The notes under the pieces are model-generated. The model worked only from the letters and a program-made list of their open reading frames with translations, had not been told where the DNA came from and did no database searches. This document shows, piece after piece, positions 1-4,961 of a stretch of DNA of 5,440 nucleotides. Each line of letters begins with the position of its first letter. Position 1 is the stretch's first letter. Origin of the DNA: Caldifarciminota bacterium (GTDB taxonomy: Bacteria > WOR-3 > Hydrothermia > WGAB01); NCBI GenBank assembly GCA_015489295.1, contig WGAB01000214.1:1-5440 (forward strand). The letters are read 5' to 3'. Both the position numbers and the translations under genes were made by a program.

Positions 1-1457
1 AGGCGCCGCACAATGGCCAGGATGTCCTCCAGGTCCAGGGTGTCCTGGTTGCCCGGAAGATCCAGGTTCAGGCGGGAATTCAGCTTGAAGCGCCCCACCC
101 GGCCCAGGAAGAACCGGGCCTTGGACATGAAGAAGTCGCGTACATAGGTCTTGGCCTCCTCCAGGCTCTTGGGCGGGGTGTACCGCAGGGTCCGGTACAG
201 GTTGCCGATGGCGCCCTCAATATCCTTGATGCGGTCCAGCTTGGTAGTGGCCATCAGGACATCCAGGCCCGGGAAGTCCTTGGGCAGCACCTTGACCGTC
301 TCCACGTCCTCACCCTTGAGGTACTCCAGGGCGTCCTCCTCCAGCAGGCTGAGCACCGGGATCAGCACCTCGCCGGTTTTCGGGTGGATCACATCGTTGA
401 CGGTCACATACTTGCCGGGCTCCATCCGGCGGGGATCCAGTTCCCGGATGGGGGAGATGTACACCTCATACACATCGTTCTCGCGCAGGCGTTCCAGATC
501 CTCCTCGGAGAGCACGGTGTCGGCCGGGTAGAGCATCTCCTGCACCTTGATCCGCTGGATCCGATGGGCCTTGAGCAGTCGCAGGTGTTCCCGGGTGAGG
601 AGGGTCATGGGGGGCACCAGCACCTCGCCGGTCTGGTCGTCGGAGATCTCCCGCACATTCACGAACCGGCCAGGCTCCAGCTGGCTCACGGCACGCTCTT
701 TGGCCCGAGGGCTATAGACCGGACGCGAGATTCGGGTACCGGGCCGCACGGTGTTGAGGTCCACGGGGTAGTGGGCGAAGATCATTTCCACGATATCGCC
801 CGTGTCCTTATACACGAGGGCCTTCAGCAGGCGAGTGATGGGGATCTTGCGGCGTTTGGAGATGGTGACGCCCAGCACCTTCTGGCTGTCAATGGAGAAG
901 TCGATCCAGGGGCCGCGATAGGGCACCAAGAGCGCCGAGTAAGCAGCCGAGCCCCGTTCGCCCTTCTGGAAATAGACCCCCGGCGACCGATGCAGCTGGT
1001 TGACCACCACCCGCTCGGTCCCGTTCACGATGAAGGTCCCGTTGGGGGTCATGGCCACCAGATCGCAGAGGTACACCCGCTGGCGGATCCGGTGTTTGAC
1101 GGCCCGATCGGGATCCTTTTCCTCGGGGTCCTTGACCACGAGTTCCAGATTGGCCCAGATCGGGATGGAGTAGGTCAGGTTCTTCTCTTTGGCCTCTTCA
1201 ACGGTATACTTCGGAGAGCCTACCTCGTAGCTGATGAACTCCAGCGAGTAGCGGCCGTGGATGTCCTCAATGGGGAACATCTCCTTGAAGACCGCCTGGA
1301 GCCCCTCGTCGCGGCGCCGTTCCGGCGGCACATCGGCCTGCAGGAACTGCCGGAACGACTCCACCTGCACCACCAGCAGGTGGGGCATCGGGTAGGCTTC
1401 TTCCTTATAACCCTTCCGTTGGATACGGCGACGGGTGGCAGTAGAAATGTTCTGCAC
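1..1457 (-). CDS. rpoB: RNA polymerase beta subunit, N-terminal part (runs off window)
   Basis: This is the beta subunit of DNA-dependent RNA polymerase, which forms the catalytic core with beta'. About 485 codons are present, covering the N-terminal region, protrusion and lobe; the reading frame is open to base 1. Recognisable blocks are YPMPHLLVVQVESF (about residues 22-35), LTYSIPI, NGTERVVVNQLHRSPGVYF (145-163) and SKRRKIPITRLLKAL, and the sequence ends in LDLEDILAIVRR. The lobe (about 261-392) carries repeated modules with TGEVL motifs. The rifampicin-resistance region lies beyond the window. The start is uncertain. The listed start is the outermost standard codon, GTG at 1457-1455, but that codon is part of the Shine-Dalgarno sequence; ATT at 1448-1446 has the right spacing and would give an N-terminus of M-STATRRRIQRK. 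The first in-frame ATG (1388) would remove a segment that aligns with the E. coli N-terminus KKRIRKDFGK. The gene follows rplL in the same transcription unit. Confidence 0.96.
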   Translation of the reverse strand, partial: MQNISTATRRRIQRKGYKEEAYPMPHLLVVQVESFRQFLQADVPPERRRDEGLQAVFKEMFPIEDIHGRYSLEFISYEVGSPKYTVEEAKEKNLTYSIPIWANLELVVKDPEEKDPDRAVKHRIRQRVYLCDLVAMTPNGTFIVNGTERVVVNQLHRSPGVYFQKGERGSAAYSALLVPYRGPWIDFSIDSQKVLGVTISKRRKIPITRLLKALVYKDTGDIVEMIFAHYPVDLNTVRPGTRISRPVYSPRAKERAVSQLEPGRFVNVREISDDQTGEVLVPPMTLLTREHLRLLKAHRIQRIKVQEMLYPADTVLSEEDLERLRENDVYEVYISPIRELDPRRMEPGKYVTVNDVIHPKTGEVLIPVLSLLEEDALEYLKGEDVETVKVLPKDFPGLDVLMATTKLDRIKDIEGAIGNLYRTLRYTPPKSLEEAKTYVRDFFMSKARFFLGRVGRFKLNSRLNLDLPGNQDTLDLEDILAIVRR

Positions 1458-1463
1458 CTCCCC
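1455..1463 (-). promoter_or_regulatory. Shine-Dalgarno sequence of rpoB that decides the start
   Basis: The minus strand reads GGGGAGGTG. GGAGGTG is a seven-base match to the consensus ribosome-binding site AAGGAGGTGATC. Eight bases separate GGAGG from an in-frame ATT (1448-1446), which is normal spacing. The GTG at its end (1457-1455) would have almost no spacer from this site, so it is a poor start codon. That ATT is used is an inference from spacing only. Confidence 0.7.
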
Positions 1464-1479
1464 TTTACCTAACTAAAGG
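1462..1479 (-). promoter_or_regulatory. Small hairpin overlapping the rpoB ribosome-binding site
   Basis: In the message CCTTTA (1479-1474) pairs perfectly with TAAAGG (1467-1462) across a six-base loop GTTAGG. The 3' arm takes in the first two G residues of the rpoB Shine-Dalgarno tract. It could modulate initiation, but a six-base-pair stem rich in A-T is weak. The rest of the rplL-rpoB gap (to 1526) shows no clear terminator or promoter. Confidence 0.4.
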
Positions 1480-1526
1480 TTCAAAGCCCAGAAGGCGGAT
1501 ACGGAGCAGGGAACACAAGGGATCCG

Positions 1527-1925
1527 TTACTTGATCTCCACCTTGGCACCCAAACCTTCCAGGGTGGCCTTGATCTTCTCGGCCTCTTCCTTTTCAACCC
1601 CTTCTTTGACGGGCTTCGGCAGGTTCTCAATCAGTTCCTTGGCCTCTTTGAGGCCCAGGCCGGTCAGCGACCGGATCTCCTTCAGCACCTTGATCTTGGC
1701 GTTGGCCGGGACCTCCGTGAGGATCACATCAAAGGAGGTCTTTTCCTCTTCCTCTGCCTCGGCAGGAGCCGCGCCAGCCGCGGGAACCGCAGCAGCCGCC
1801 ACCGGCACCGCACCGGTCACCCCGAATTTGTCCTTCAGGGTTTCCACGAGTTCGGCCAGTTCCAGCACGGTGAGCGATTCGATCGCCGACACAATCTCCT
1901 GAACACTCATCTTCTCAGCCGACAT
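1527..1925 (-). CDS. rplL: 50S ribosomal protein L7/L12
   Basis: L7/L12 is the multicopy stalk protein of the large ribosomal subunit; it recruits and stimulates translational GTPases. The 132 residues show the usual three parts: an N-terminal dimerisation domain (about 6-36, [20 protein letters not shown]), a flexible Ala/Pro/Glu-rich hinge (about 37-62), and the globular C-terminal domain (about 63-132) with [32 protein letters not shown] in the conserved factor-binding region. Length is slightly above the usual 120-130 because of five extra N-terminal residues. The first ATG is preferred over the internal Met6 because AAGGAGG lies ten bases upstream of it, inside the end of rplJ. Only two bases separate it from the rplJ stop. 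There is no intergenic space here for a separate promoter, so extra L12 output, if any, must come from translation. Confidence 0.98.
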   Translation of the reverse strand: MSAEKMSVQEIVSAIESLTVLELAELVETLKDKFGVTGAVPVAAAAVPAAGAAPAEAEEEEKTSFDVILTEVPANAKIKVLKEIRSLTGLGLKEAKELIENLPKPVKEGVEKEEAEKIKATLEGLGAKVEIK

Positions 1926-1927
1926 GA

Positions 1928-2452
1928 TTAACCTTCCTCCTTTCTTTTCTTCTCAATTTCTTCCAGCACCGCCACAAGGGTATTCAGCAGGCCCTGCAGG
2001 GTGTACACCAGGCCGCTGAGCGGTGCCATCAGGATCCCCACCACCTGGGCGCGGGAATCCTGAAGCGACGGCAACTTGGAAATGCGTTCCAGATCCTTGG
2101 TTTCGTACAACTGCCCATCCACAATCCCCACCTTGATGGCCCCCTTGCCCACCTCCTTGCTGAACCCGAAGAGGGTCTTGAGGGTTTCCACGGCGTCCTT
2201 CCGGGCCACCACCACGGCGTTGGGCCCCACAAGGTAGGGGTTCAGATCCCCCAGCCCCTTTTCCTGGAACGCCAGGCGGGCCAGGGTGTTCTTCACCACC
2301 TTGAGGGCGTCCCCCCGCCGCTTCAGGGTGTGCCGGAGCTCGCTGAGCTCCTGCACATTCAGGCCCGTGAAGTCGGTGAGGACCACCGCCTGGGCCCCCT
2401 CCACCAGATGCTTGATCTCTTCCACCTGTTGAACCTTTTCCGGCCTCGGCAT
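1928..2452 (-). CDS. rplJ: 50S ribosomal protein L10
   Basis: L10 anchors the L12 dimers to the large-subunit stalk base and, in well-studied bacteria, represses its own operon. The 174-residue product has the typical N-terminal RNA-binding domain, with [19 protein letters not shown] (about 22-40) and [11 protein letters not shown] (51-61), then a long C-terminal helix (about 153-174, ending in the charged [11 protein letters not shown]) that carries L12 binding sites. ATG is chosen because it sits eight bases after AGGAGG at the end of rplA, and only two bases separate the two genes. There is therefore no untranslated leader of the kind that holds the L10-binding operator in E. coli or Bacillus; any such operator would have to lie within the rplA coding sequence. 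An overlapping minus-strand frame (1953-2498) has Gly/Pro-rich composition and is a shadow. Confidence 0.98.
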   Translation of the reverse strand: MPRPEKVQQVEEIKHLVEGAQAVVLTDFTGLNVQELSELRHTLKRRGDALKVVKNTLARLAFQEKGLGDLNPYLVGPNAVVVARKDAVETLKTLFGFSKEVGKGAIKVGIVDGQLYETKDLERISKLPSLQDSRAQVVGILMAPLSGLVYTLQGLLNTLVAVLEEIEKKRKEEG

Positions 2453-2454
2453 GA

Positions 2455-3171
2455 TCAGATCCTCCTGGCCTCCACCTCACGCAAGAGGTCGTTGACATCC
2501 ACCTTTACACTGGGCCCCATGGTGGGCGAGAGGTAAACCGAAATGATGTAGGTACCCTTTTGCGCTTCCGGACGCTGGTTCAACACTTCCTGGATAAACG
2601 CGAGCAGGTTTTCCTTCAGGTGCTCCACGGGGAACGAAACCTTGCCGATGGGCACATGCAGGTTTCCGGTCTTGTCCACCTTGAACTCCACCCGGCCCTT
2701 CTTCAGTTCGCGCACCACCTCGCCCACATTCTTGGTCACGGTTCCGGTCTTGGGCGAGGGCATCAGCCCCCGGGGGCCCAGGATCCGCCCGAGCTTGGCC
2801 ACCTCAGGCATGGCATCGGGCGTGGCCACCACCGCATCAAACTCCAGCCAGCCCTGCTTGATCTTATCAATCAGGTCCTTGAAGCCCACATAGTCGGCCC
2901 CGGCCTCGCGGGCCTCCTGCTCCTCATCGCCGCGGGTGAACACCAGCACCCGTACGGTTTTACCGGTGCCATGGGGCAGGGTCACCGCACCGCGAACCAT
3001 CTGATCGGCCTTCCGGGGGTCCACCCCGAGCTTCACCGAGGCCTCCACGGTTTCATCAAACCTGGCGGAGGCGAGATCCTTAACCAGCTGGATCGCCTCG
3101 TCCACCGGGTACGCGCGGGTGCGGTCCACCTTTTCCAAAAGGGCGCGATAGCGTTTTCCGTGCTTCGGCAT
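2455..3171 (-). CDS. rplA: 50S ribosomal protein L1
   Basis: L1 forms the mobile L1 stalk that helps release deacylated tRNA from the E site. The product from the chosen start is 238 residues, close to the family norm of about 230-235. Landmarks are [21 protein letters not shown] at the N-terminus, [23 protein letters not shown] (90-112), the L1 signature block [19 protein letters not shown] (128-146), and [17 protein letters not shown] (181-197). The frame stays open to 3219, but the upstream 16 residues overlap rplK and look nothing like L1. The ATG at 3171 follows GGAGG six bases upstream and lies one base after the rplK stop (TGA-G-ATG), implying coupled translation with L11, as in other bacteria. 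Confidence 0.98.
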   Translation of the reverse strand: MPKHGKRYRALLEKVDRTRAYPVDEAIQLVKDLASARFDETVEASVKLGVDPRKADQMVRGAVTLPHGTGKTVRVLVFTRGDEEQEAREAGADYVGFKDLIDKIKQGWLEFDAVVATPDAMPEVAKLGRILGPRGLMPSPKTGTVTKNVGEVVRELKKGRVEFKVDKTGNLHVPIGKVSFPVEHLKENLLAFIQEVLNQRPEAQKGTYIISVYLSPTMGPSVKVDVNDLLREVEARRI

Positions 3172-3172
3172 C

Positions 3173-3616
3173 TCAACCCTCCACCACTTCAATGCCCATG
3201 CTGCGGGCGGTGCCCTCAATCATGCGCATGGCAGCTTCCACATCGTCGGTATTCAGATCACGCATCTTCAGTTCGGCGATCTCCCGAACCTGGGAACGGG
3301 TGACCTTGCCCACCTTCACCTTGTTGGGCTCTCCGGAGCCCTTGGCCAGGCCCGCAGCCCGCTTCAGGAGCACAGAGGCCGGCGGGGTCTTCAACTCAAA
3401 GGTAAAGGTGCGATCCTTGTAAACCGTGATCACCACGGGAATGATCAAACCCGCCTGATCCTTGGTGGCCTCGTTAAAGGCCCGGATAAACTCCATGATA
3501 TTGAGGCCGTGCTGCCCCAAGGCAGGCCCCACGGGCGGCGACGCCGTCGCCTGTCCGGCCGGAATCTGGAGTTTGATCACCGCGACCACTTCCTTCTTCG
3601 CCTTCTTCGGTGGCAT
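3173..3616 (-). CDS. rplK: 50S ribosomal protein L11
   Basis: L11 binds the GTPase-associated region of 23S rRNA together with L10 and takes part in factor binding and in stringent-response signalling. The 147-residue protein has full family length. The N-terminal domain has [29 protein letters not shown] (15-43); this proline-rich face is where thiostrepton-type antibiotics act in the family. The C-terminal RNA-binding domain includes [15 protein letters not shown] and [27 protein letters not shown]. The start ATG follows AAGGAGG with an eight-base spacer. The 18-nt gap after nusG is the second-longest in the run, but I see no convincing copy of an L1-binding site in it. Confidence 0.98.
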   Translation of the reverse strand: MPPKKAKKEVVAVIKLQIPAGQATASPPVGPALGQHGLNIMEFIRAFNEATKDQAGLIIPVVITVYKDRTFTFELKTPPASVLLKRAAGLAKGSGEPNKVKVGKVTRSQVREIAELKMRDLNTDDVEAAMRMIEGTARSMGIEVVEG

Positions 3617-3634
3617 CTCTGGGGCCTCCTTTCC

Positions 3635-4204
3635 TTATTGCCGCTCCACCTGGAGGAAATTCAGGATGACCGGGGTGCTCCGGCCAAAGATGTTCACGCG
3701 AACCTTCAACTGACCCCGTTCGGGGTACACTTCCTCCACCTCTCCCACAAAATCGGCAAAGGCGCCGTCCACAATCTTGACCCGCTCCCCCTTGAGGAAC
3801 GGCACCTCCTTTTCCTTCTTCTCCTGCTCCCGGCGCACCGTTTCCATGATCCGCTCCACCTCTTCGTCGGTGAGCGTGATCATGGTGTCCTTGGCGATCA
3901 GGGCCCGCAGGGCCCCGGTGGCCGTGAGCTTCTCAATCACCTCGGGGTCGGGCTCCATTTCCACCAGGATGTACCCCCGGAAGATGGGCTTATCCACCAG
4001 ATACCGCTTGCCCTTGCGGACCTTCGGAATGGTCTGCATGGGCACCAGGATCTGGCCCACCTTGCCCCGGAGCCCGTGTTCCTCCACCAGGCGATCCAGG
4101 ATCTTTTTGACCTTCAGTTCCCGGCCCGAAAGGGTCCAGAACACGAACCACTTCTTCTTCCTGGGCGCCTCCTGGGCCGGAGTTTCCTTGGCTTGTTCGG
4201 CCAT
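3635..4204 (-). CDS. nusG: Transcription termination/antitermination factor NusG
   Basis: NusG binds the RNA polymerase clamp and couples it to Rho or to ribosomal protein S10. The 189-residue protein has a charged N-terminal extension (1-18), the NGN domain starting at KKKWFVFWTLSGRELKVKK (16-34) and including FRGYILVEM, and a C-terminal KOW domain (136-189) with FLKGERVKIVDGAFADFVGEVEEV and NIFGRSTPVILNFLQVER. Two differences from common sequences stand out: the NGN segment after FRGYILVEM is short and lacks the usual P-GV-GF-G stretch (here TATGALRALIAKDTMITLTDEEV), and the KOW motif has DGAF in place of the usual DGPF. GAGGTGA just before the ATG is a strong ribosome-binding site overlapping the secE stop; four bases separate the genes. 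Confidence 0.97.
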   Translation of the reverse strand: MAEQAKETPAQEAPRKKKWFVFWTLSGRELKVKKILDRLVEEHGLRGKVGQILVPMQTIPKVRKGKRYLVDKPIFRGYILVEMEPDPEVIEKLTATGALRALIAKDTMITLTDEEVERIMETVRREQEKKEKEVPFLKGERVKIVDGAFADFVGEVEEVYPERGQLKVRVNIFGRSTPVILNFLQVERQ

Positions 4205-4208
4205 ACGA

Positions 4209-4415
4209 TCACCTCACCATGAGGAACCCCAGGATCTTGGTCACGATGAAGTCCACGATGCCCATGTAGATCACCAGGATCAGAGAGAGCACGATCACGG
4301 CGACGGTTCCACCGATCACGGCCTCGCGGGTGGGCCAGGTGACCCGATTCAATTCGGCCCGCACCTCCCGCAGGAAGGTGATGGCCTGCTGCAACTTCCG
4401 GCTCAACGCACCCAT
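4209..4415 (-). CDS. secE: Preprotein translocase subunit SecE
   Basis: SecE is the small clamp subunit of the SecYEG protein-export channel in the inner membrane. The 68-residue product is the short, single-span form. It has an amphipathic N-terminal helix (about 4-22), the family motif EVRAELNRVTWPTREAV (17-33) with the conserved W-P, and one hydrophobic span (about 34-54). The frame is open to 4454, but the first 13 residues of that longer version lie inside rpmG and do not resemble SecE. The chosen ATG (4415-4413) overlaps the rpmG TGA by one base (TGATG), with AAGGAG eleven bases upstream, so translation is probably coupled to L33. Confidence 0.96.
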   Translation of the reverse strand: MGALSRKLQQAITFLREVRAELNRVTWPTREAVIGGTVAVIVLSLILVIYMGIVDFIVTKILGFLMVR

Positions 4416-4567
4416 CAGGCCTTGGACTCCTTGTGTAGCGTGTGCCGACGGCAATGGGGGCAGTACTTCCGCAGCTGCAGCTTCACACCCCGCTTATCCC
4501 GGTTCTTGGTGGTGGAGTAGTTCCGCCGCTTGCATTCCGTGCATACCAGGTGCACCACAATCCTCAT
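4415..4567 (-). CDS. rpmG: 50S ribosomal protein L33
   Basis: L33 is a small protein of the large ribosomal subunit near the E site. The gene encodes 50 residues beginning MRIVVHLVCTECKRRNY and ending KYCPHCRRHTLHKESKA. Two CxxC pairs (Cys9/Cys12 and Cys36/Cys39) show this is the zinc-binding form, and the TTKNR segment (19-23) is characteristic of the family. The start ATG is placed eight bases after GAGGAGG; an ATG eight bases further upstream is out of frame and stops at once. The gene lies between tRNA-Trp and secE, a common bacterial arrangement, and its stop overlaps the secE start. Having all four cysteines implies a zinc-replete ribosome; whether the genome has a cysteine-free paralogue cannot be seen here. 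Confidence 0.96.
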   Translation of the reverse strand: MRIVVHLVCTECKRRNYSTTKNRDKRGVKLQLRKYCPHCRRHTLHKESKA

Positions 4568-4618
4568 CAGGACATCCTCCTCAAAACCTGGGGATTTCCT
4601 CCCTTATAGAAGAAAAAG

Positions 4619-4691
4619 CAGGCCTGGAGGGACTCGAACCCCCAACCGCCGGATTTGGAATCCGGTGCTCTCCCAATTGAGCTACAGGCCT
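4619..4691 (-). tRNA. trnW: tRNA-Trp (anticodon CCA)
   Basis: The 73 bases fold into a complete cloverleaf: acceptor AGGCCTG/CAGGCCT (seven pairs), D stem GCTC/GAGC with loop AATTGGGA, anticodon stem CCGGA/TCCGG with loop TTCCAAA, five-base variable loop, and T stem GGGGG/CCCTC with loop TTCGAGT. The anticodon is CCA and the discriminator base is G73, both known tryptophan identity elements; the first pair A1-U72 also agrees with E. coli tRNA-Trp. The 3' CCA is not encoded (the next bases are CTTTTTC). It is the first gene after the operon promoter, 51 nt ahead of rpmG, so it is probably cut out of the ribosomal-protein transcript. Confidence 0.98.
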
Positions 4692-4706
4692 CCGTGTAGC
4701 CGGGTA

Positions 4707-4735
4707 ATCTTACAGCCGGGACAGGGGTCCGTCAA
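4707..4735 (-). promoter_or_regulatory. Sigma70-type promoter of tRNA-Trp and the ribosomal-protein operon
   Basis: The minus strand has TTGACG at 4735-4730 (five of six matches to the -35 consensus), a spacer of exactly 17 bases, and TAAGAT at 4712-4707 (four of six to the -10 consensus). Transcription would begin near 4700, about ten bases before the mature tRNA-Trp 5' end. No other promoter-like site of this quality was noticed between here and rpoB. The position fits a promoter for the whole tRNA-Trp-rpmG-secE-nusG-rplKAJL-rpoB unit; use is inferred. Confidence 0.7.
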
Positions 4736-4747
4736 TAGCGACACCTA

Positions 4748-4772
4748 CCCCTACCCCGGAGGCCCATCCCCC
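4748..4772 (-). other. G-quadruplex motif upstream of the operon promoter
   Basis: On the minus strand four G runs of 5, 3, 4 and 4 bases are separated by loops AT, CCTCC and TA. This meets the usual G3+N1-7 quadruplex pattern. It sits on the non-template strand about 12 bases upstream of the -35 hexamer, where an AT-rich UP element would otherwise be. A role is not shown; GC-rich DNA can produce such motifs by chance. Confidence 0.5.
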
Positions 4773-4786
4773 GGCGGTTCGGTTCC

Positions 4787-4821
4787 CCAGTATGCAGGTC
4801 GGCGCAGCCACCTGCAACTGG
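4787..4821 (-). repeat. Long imperfect inverted repeat between the two tRNA genes
   Basis: CCAGT plus TGCAGGT on one side pair with ACCTGCA plus ACTGG on the other, giving a 12-pair stem with a single bulged base. A further three GGC/GCC pairs close a triloop after a one-base bulge. On the minus strand a T tract (CTTCTTTTTCA) precedes the stem but none follows it, and on the plus strand the 3' flank is GTGAAAAAG, so it is not a standard intrinsic terminator in either direction. It may stall or stabilise the 3' end of the tRNA-Arg transcript, or be a protein-binding palindrome. Confidence 0.6.
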
Positions 4822-4834
4822 TGAAAAAGAAGAG

Positions 4835-4908
4835 CGCCCCCGAGAGGATTCGAACCTCTGACCTGCGGTTTAGGAAACCGCCGCTCTGTCCTCCTGAGCT
4901 ACGGGGGC
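4835..4908 (-). tRNA. trnR: tRNA-Arg (anticodon CCT)
   Basis: The 74 bases form a full cloverleaf: acceptor GCCCCCG/CGGGGGC, D stem GCTC/GAGC with loop AGGAGGACA, anticodon stem GCGGT/ACCGC with loop TTCCTAA, variable loop AGGTC, and T stem AGAGG/CCTCT with loop TTCGAAT. Anticodon CCT reads the arginine codon AGG. The discriminator is G and the 3' CCA is not encoded; CTCTTCTTTTTC follows directly. The gene stands alone between trpS and the operon promoter, with its own promoter-like sequence close upstream. Confidence 0.98.
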
Positions 4909-4919
4909 GGGGTTTTCGT

Positions 4920-4948
4920 ATTGTACGCAGGCCCTTCGCCCACCGCAA
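4920..4948 (-). promoter_or_regulatory. Sigma70-type promoter of tRNA-Arg
   Basis: The minus strand has TTGCGG (4948-4943, three of six to the -35 consensus), a 17-base spacer and TACAAT (4925-4920, five of six to the -10 consensus). Transcription would start about four or five bases before the mature tRNA 5' end at 4908. The whole element fits in the 53-nt gap after the trpS stop, and no intrinsic terminator for trpS is evident there, so read-through from trpS is also possible. Confidence 0.6.
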
Positions 4949-4961
4949 GCAGGCAAGGCCC

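Noticed and set aside
384..1472. 362-codon open frame on the plus strand opposite rpoB
   Set aside because: It is antisense to clearly conserved RpoB sequence, is rich in His, Leu and Gly in no recognisable pattern, and is expected from codon bias in GC-rich DNA.
1497..1526. Possible terminator in the rplL-rpoB gap (ACGGA/TCCGT pairing)
   Set aside because: Only five pairs around a 17-base loop with no following T run; not a credible terminator.
1953..2498. 181-codon minus-strand frame overlapping rplJ
   Set aside because: Gly/Gln/Pro-rich out-of-frame translation of L10; rplJ in the other frame is certain.
2560..3303. 247-codon plus-strand frame opposite rplA
   Set aside because: Antisense shadow of L1; no domain seen.
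3509..4222. 237-codon plus-strand frame opposite nusG and rplK
   Set aside because: Leu/His/Pro-rich shadow of strongly conserved genes with no family resemblance.
4330..4680. 116-codon plus-strand frame opposite secE, rpmG and tRNA-Trp
   Set aside because: Its end (EGLEPPTAGFGI) is an antisense translation of a tRNA gene, a common false call.
4751..4948. 65-codon minus-strand frame through the tRNA-Arg region
   Set aside because: It reads straight through the tRNA gene and both flanks; a tRNA and a promoter explain the stretch.
4909..4961. Terminator hairpin for trpS (GGGCCTT/AAGGGCC)
   Set aside because: The two arms do not pair without a shift and no T run follows; the promoter reading of this gap is better supported.
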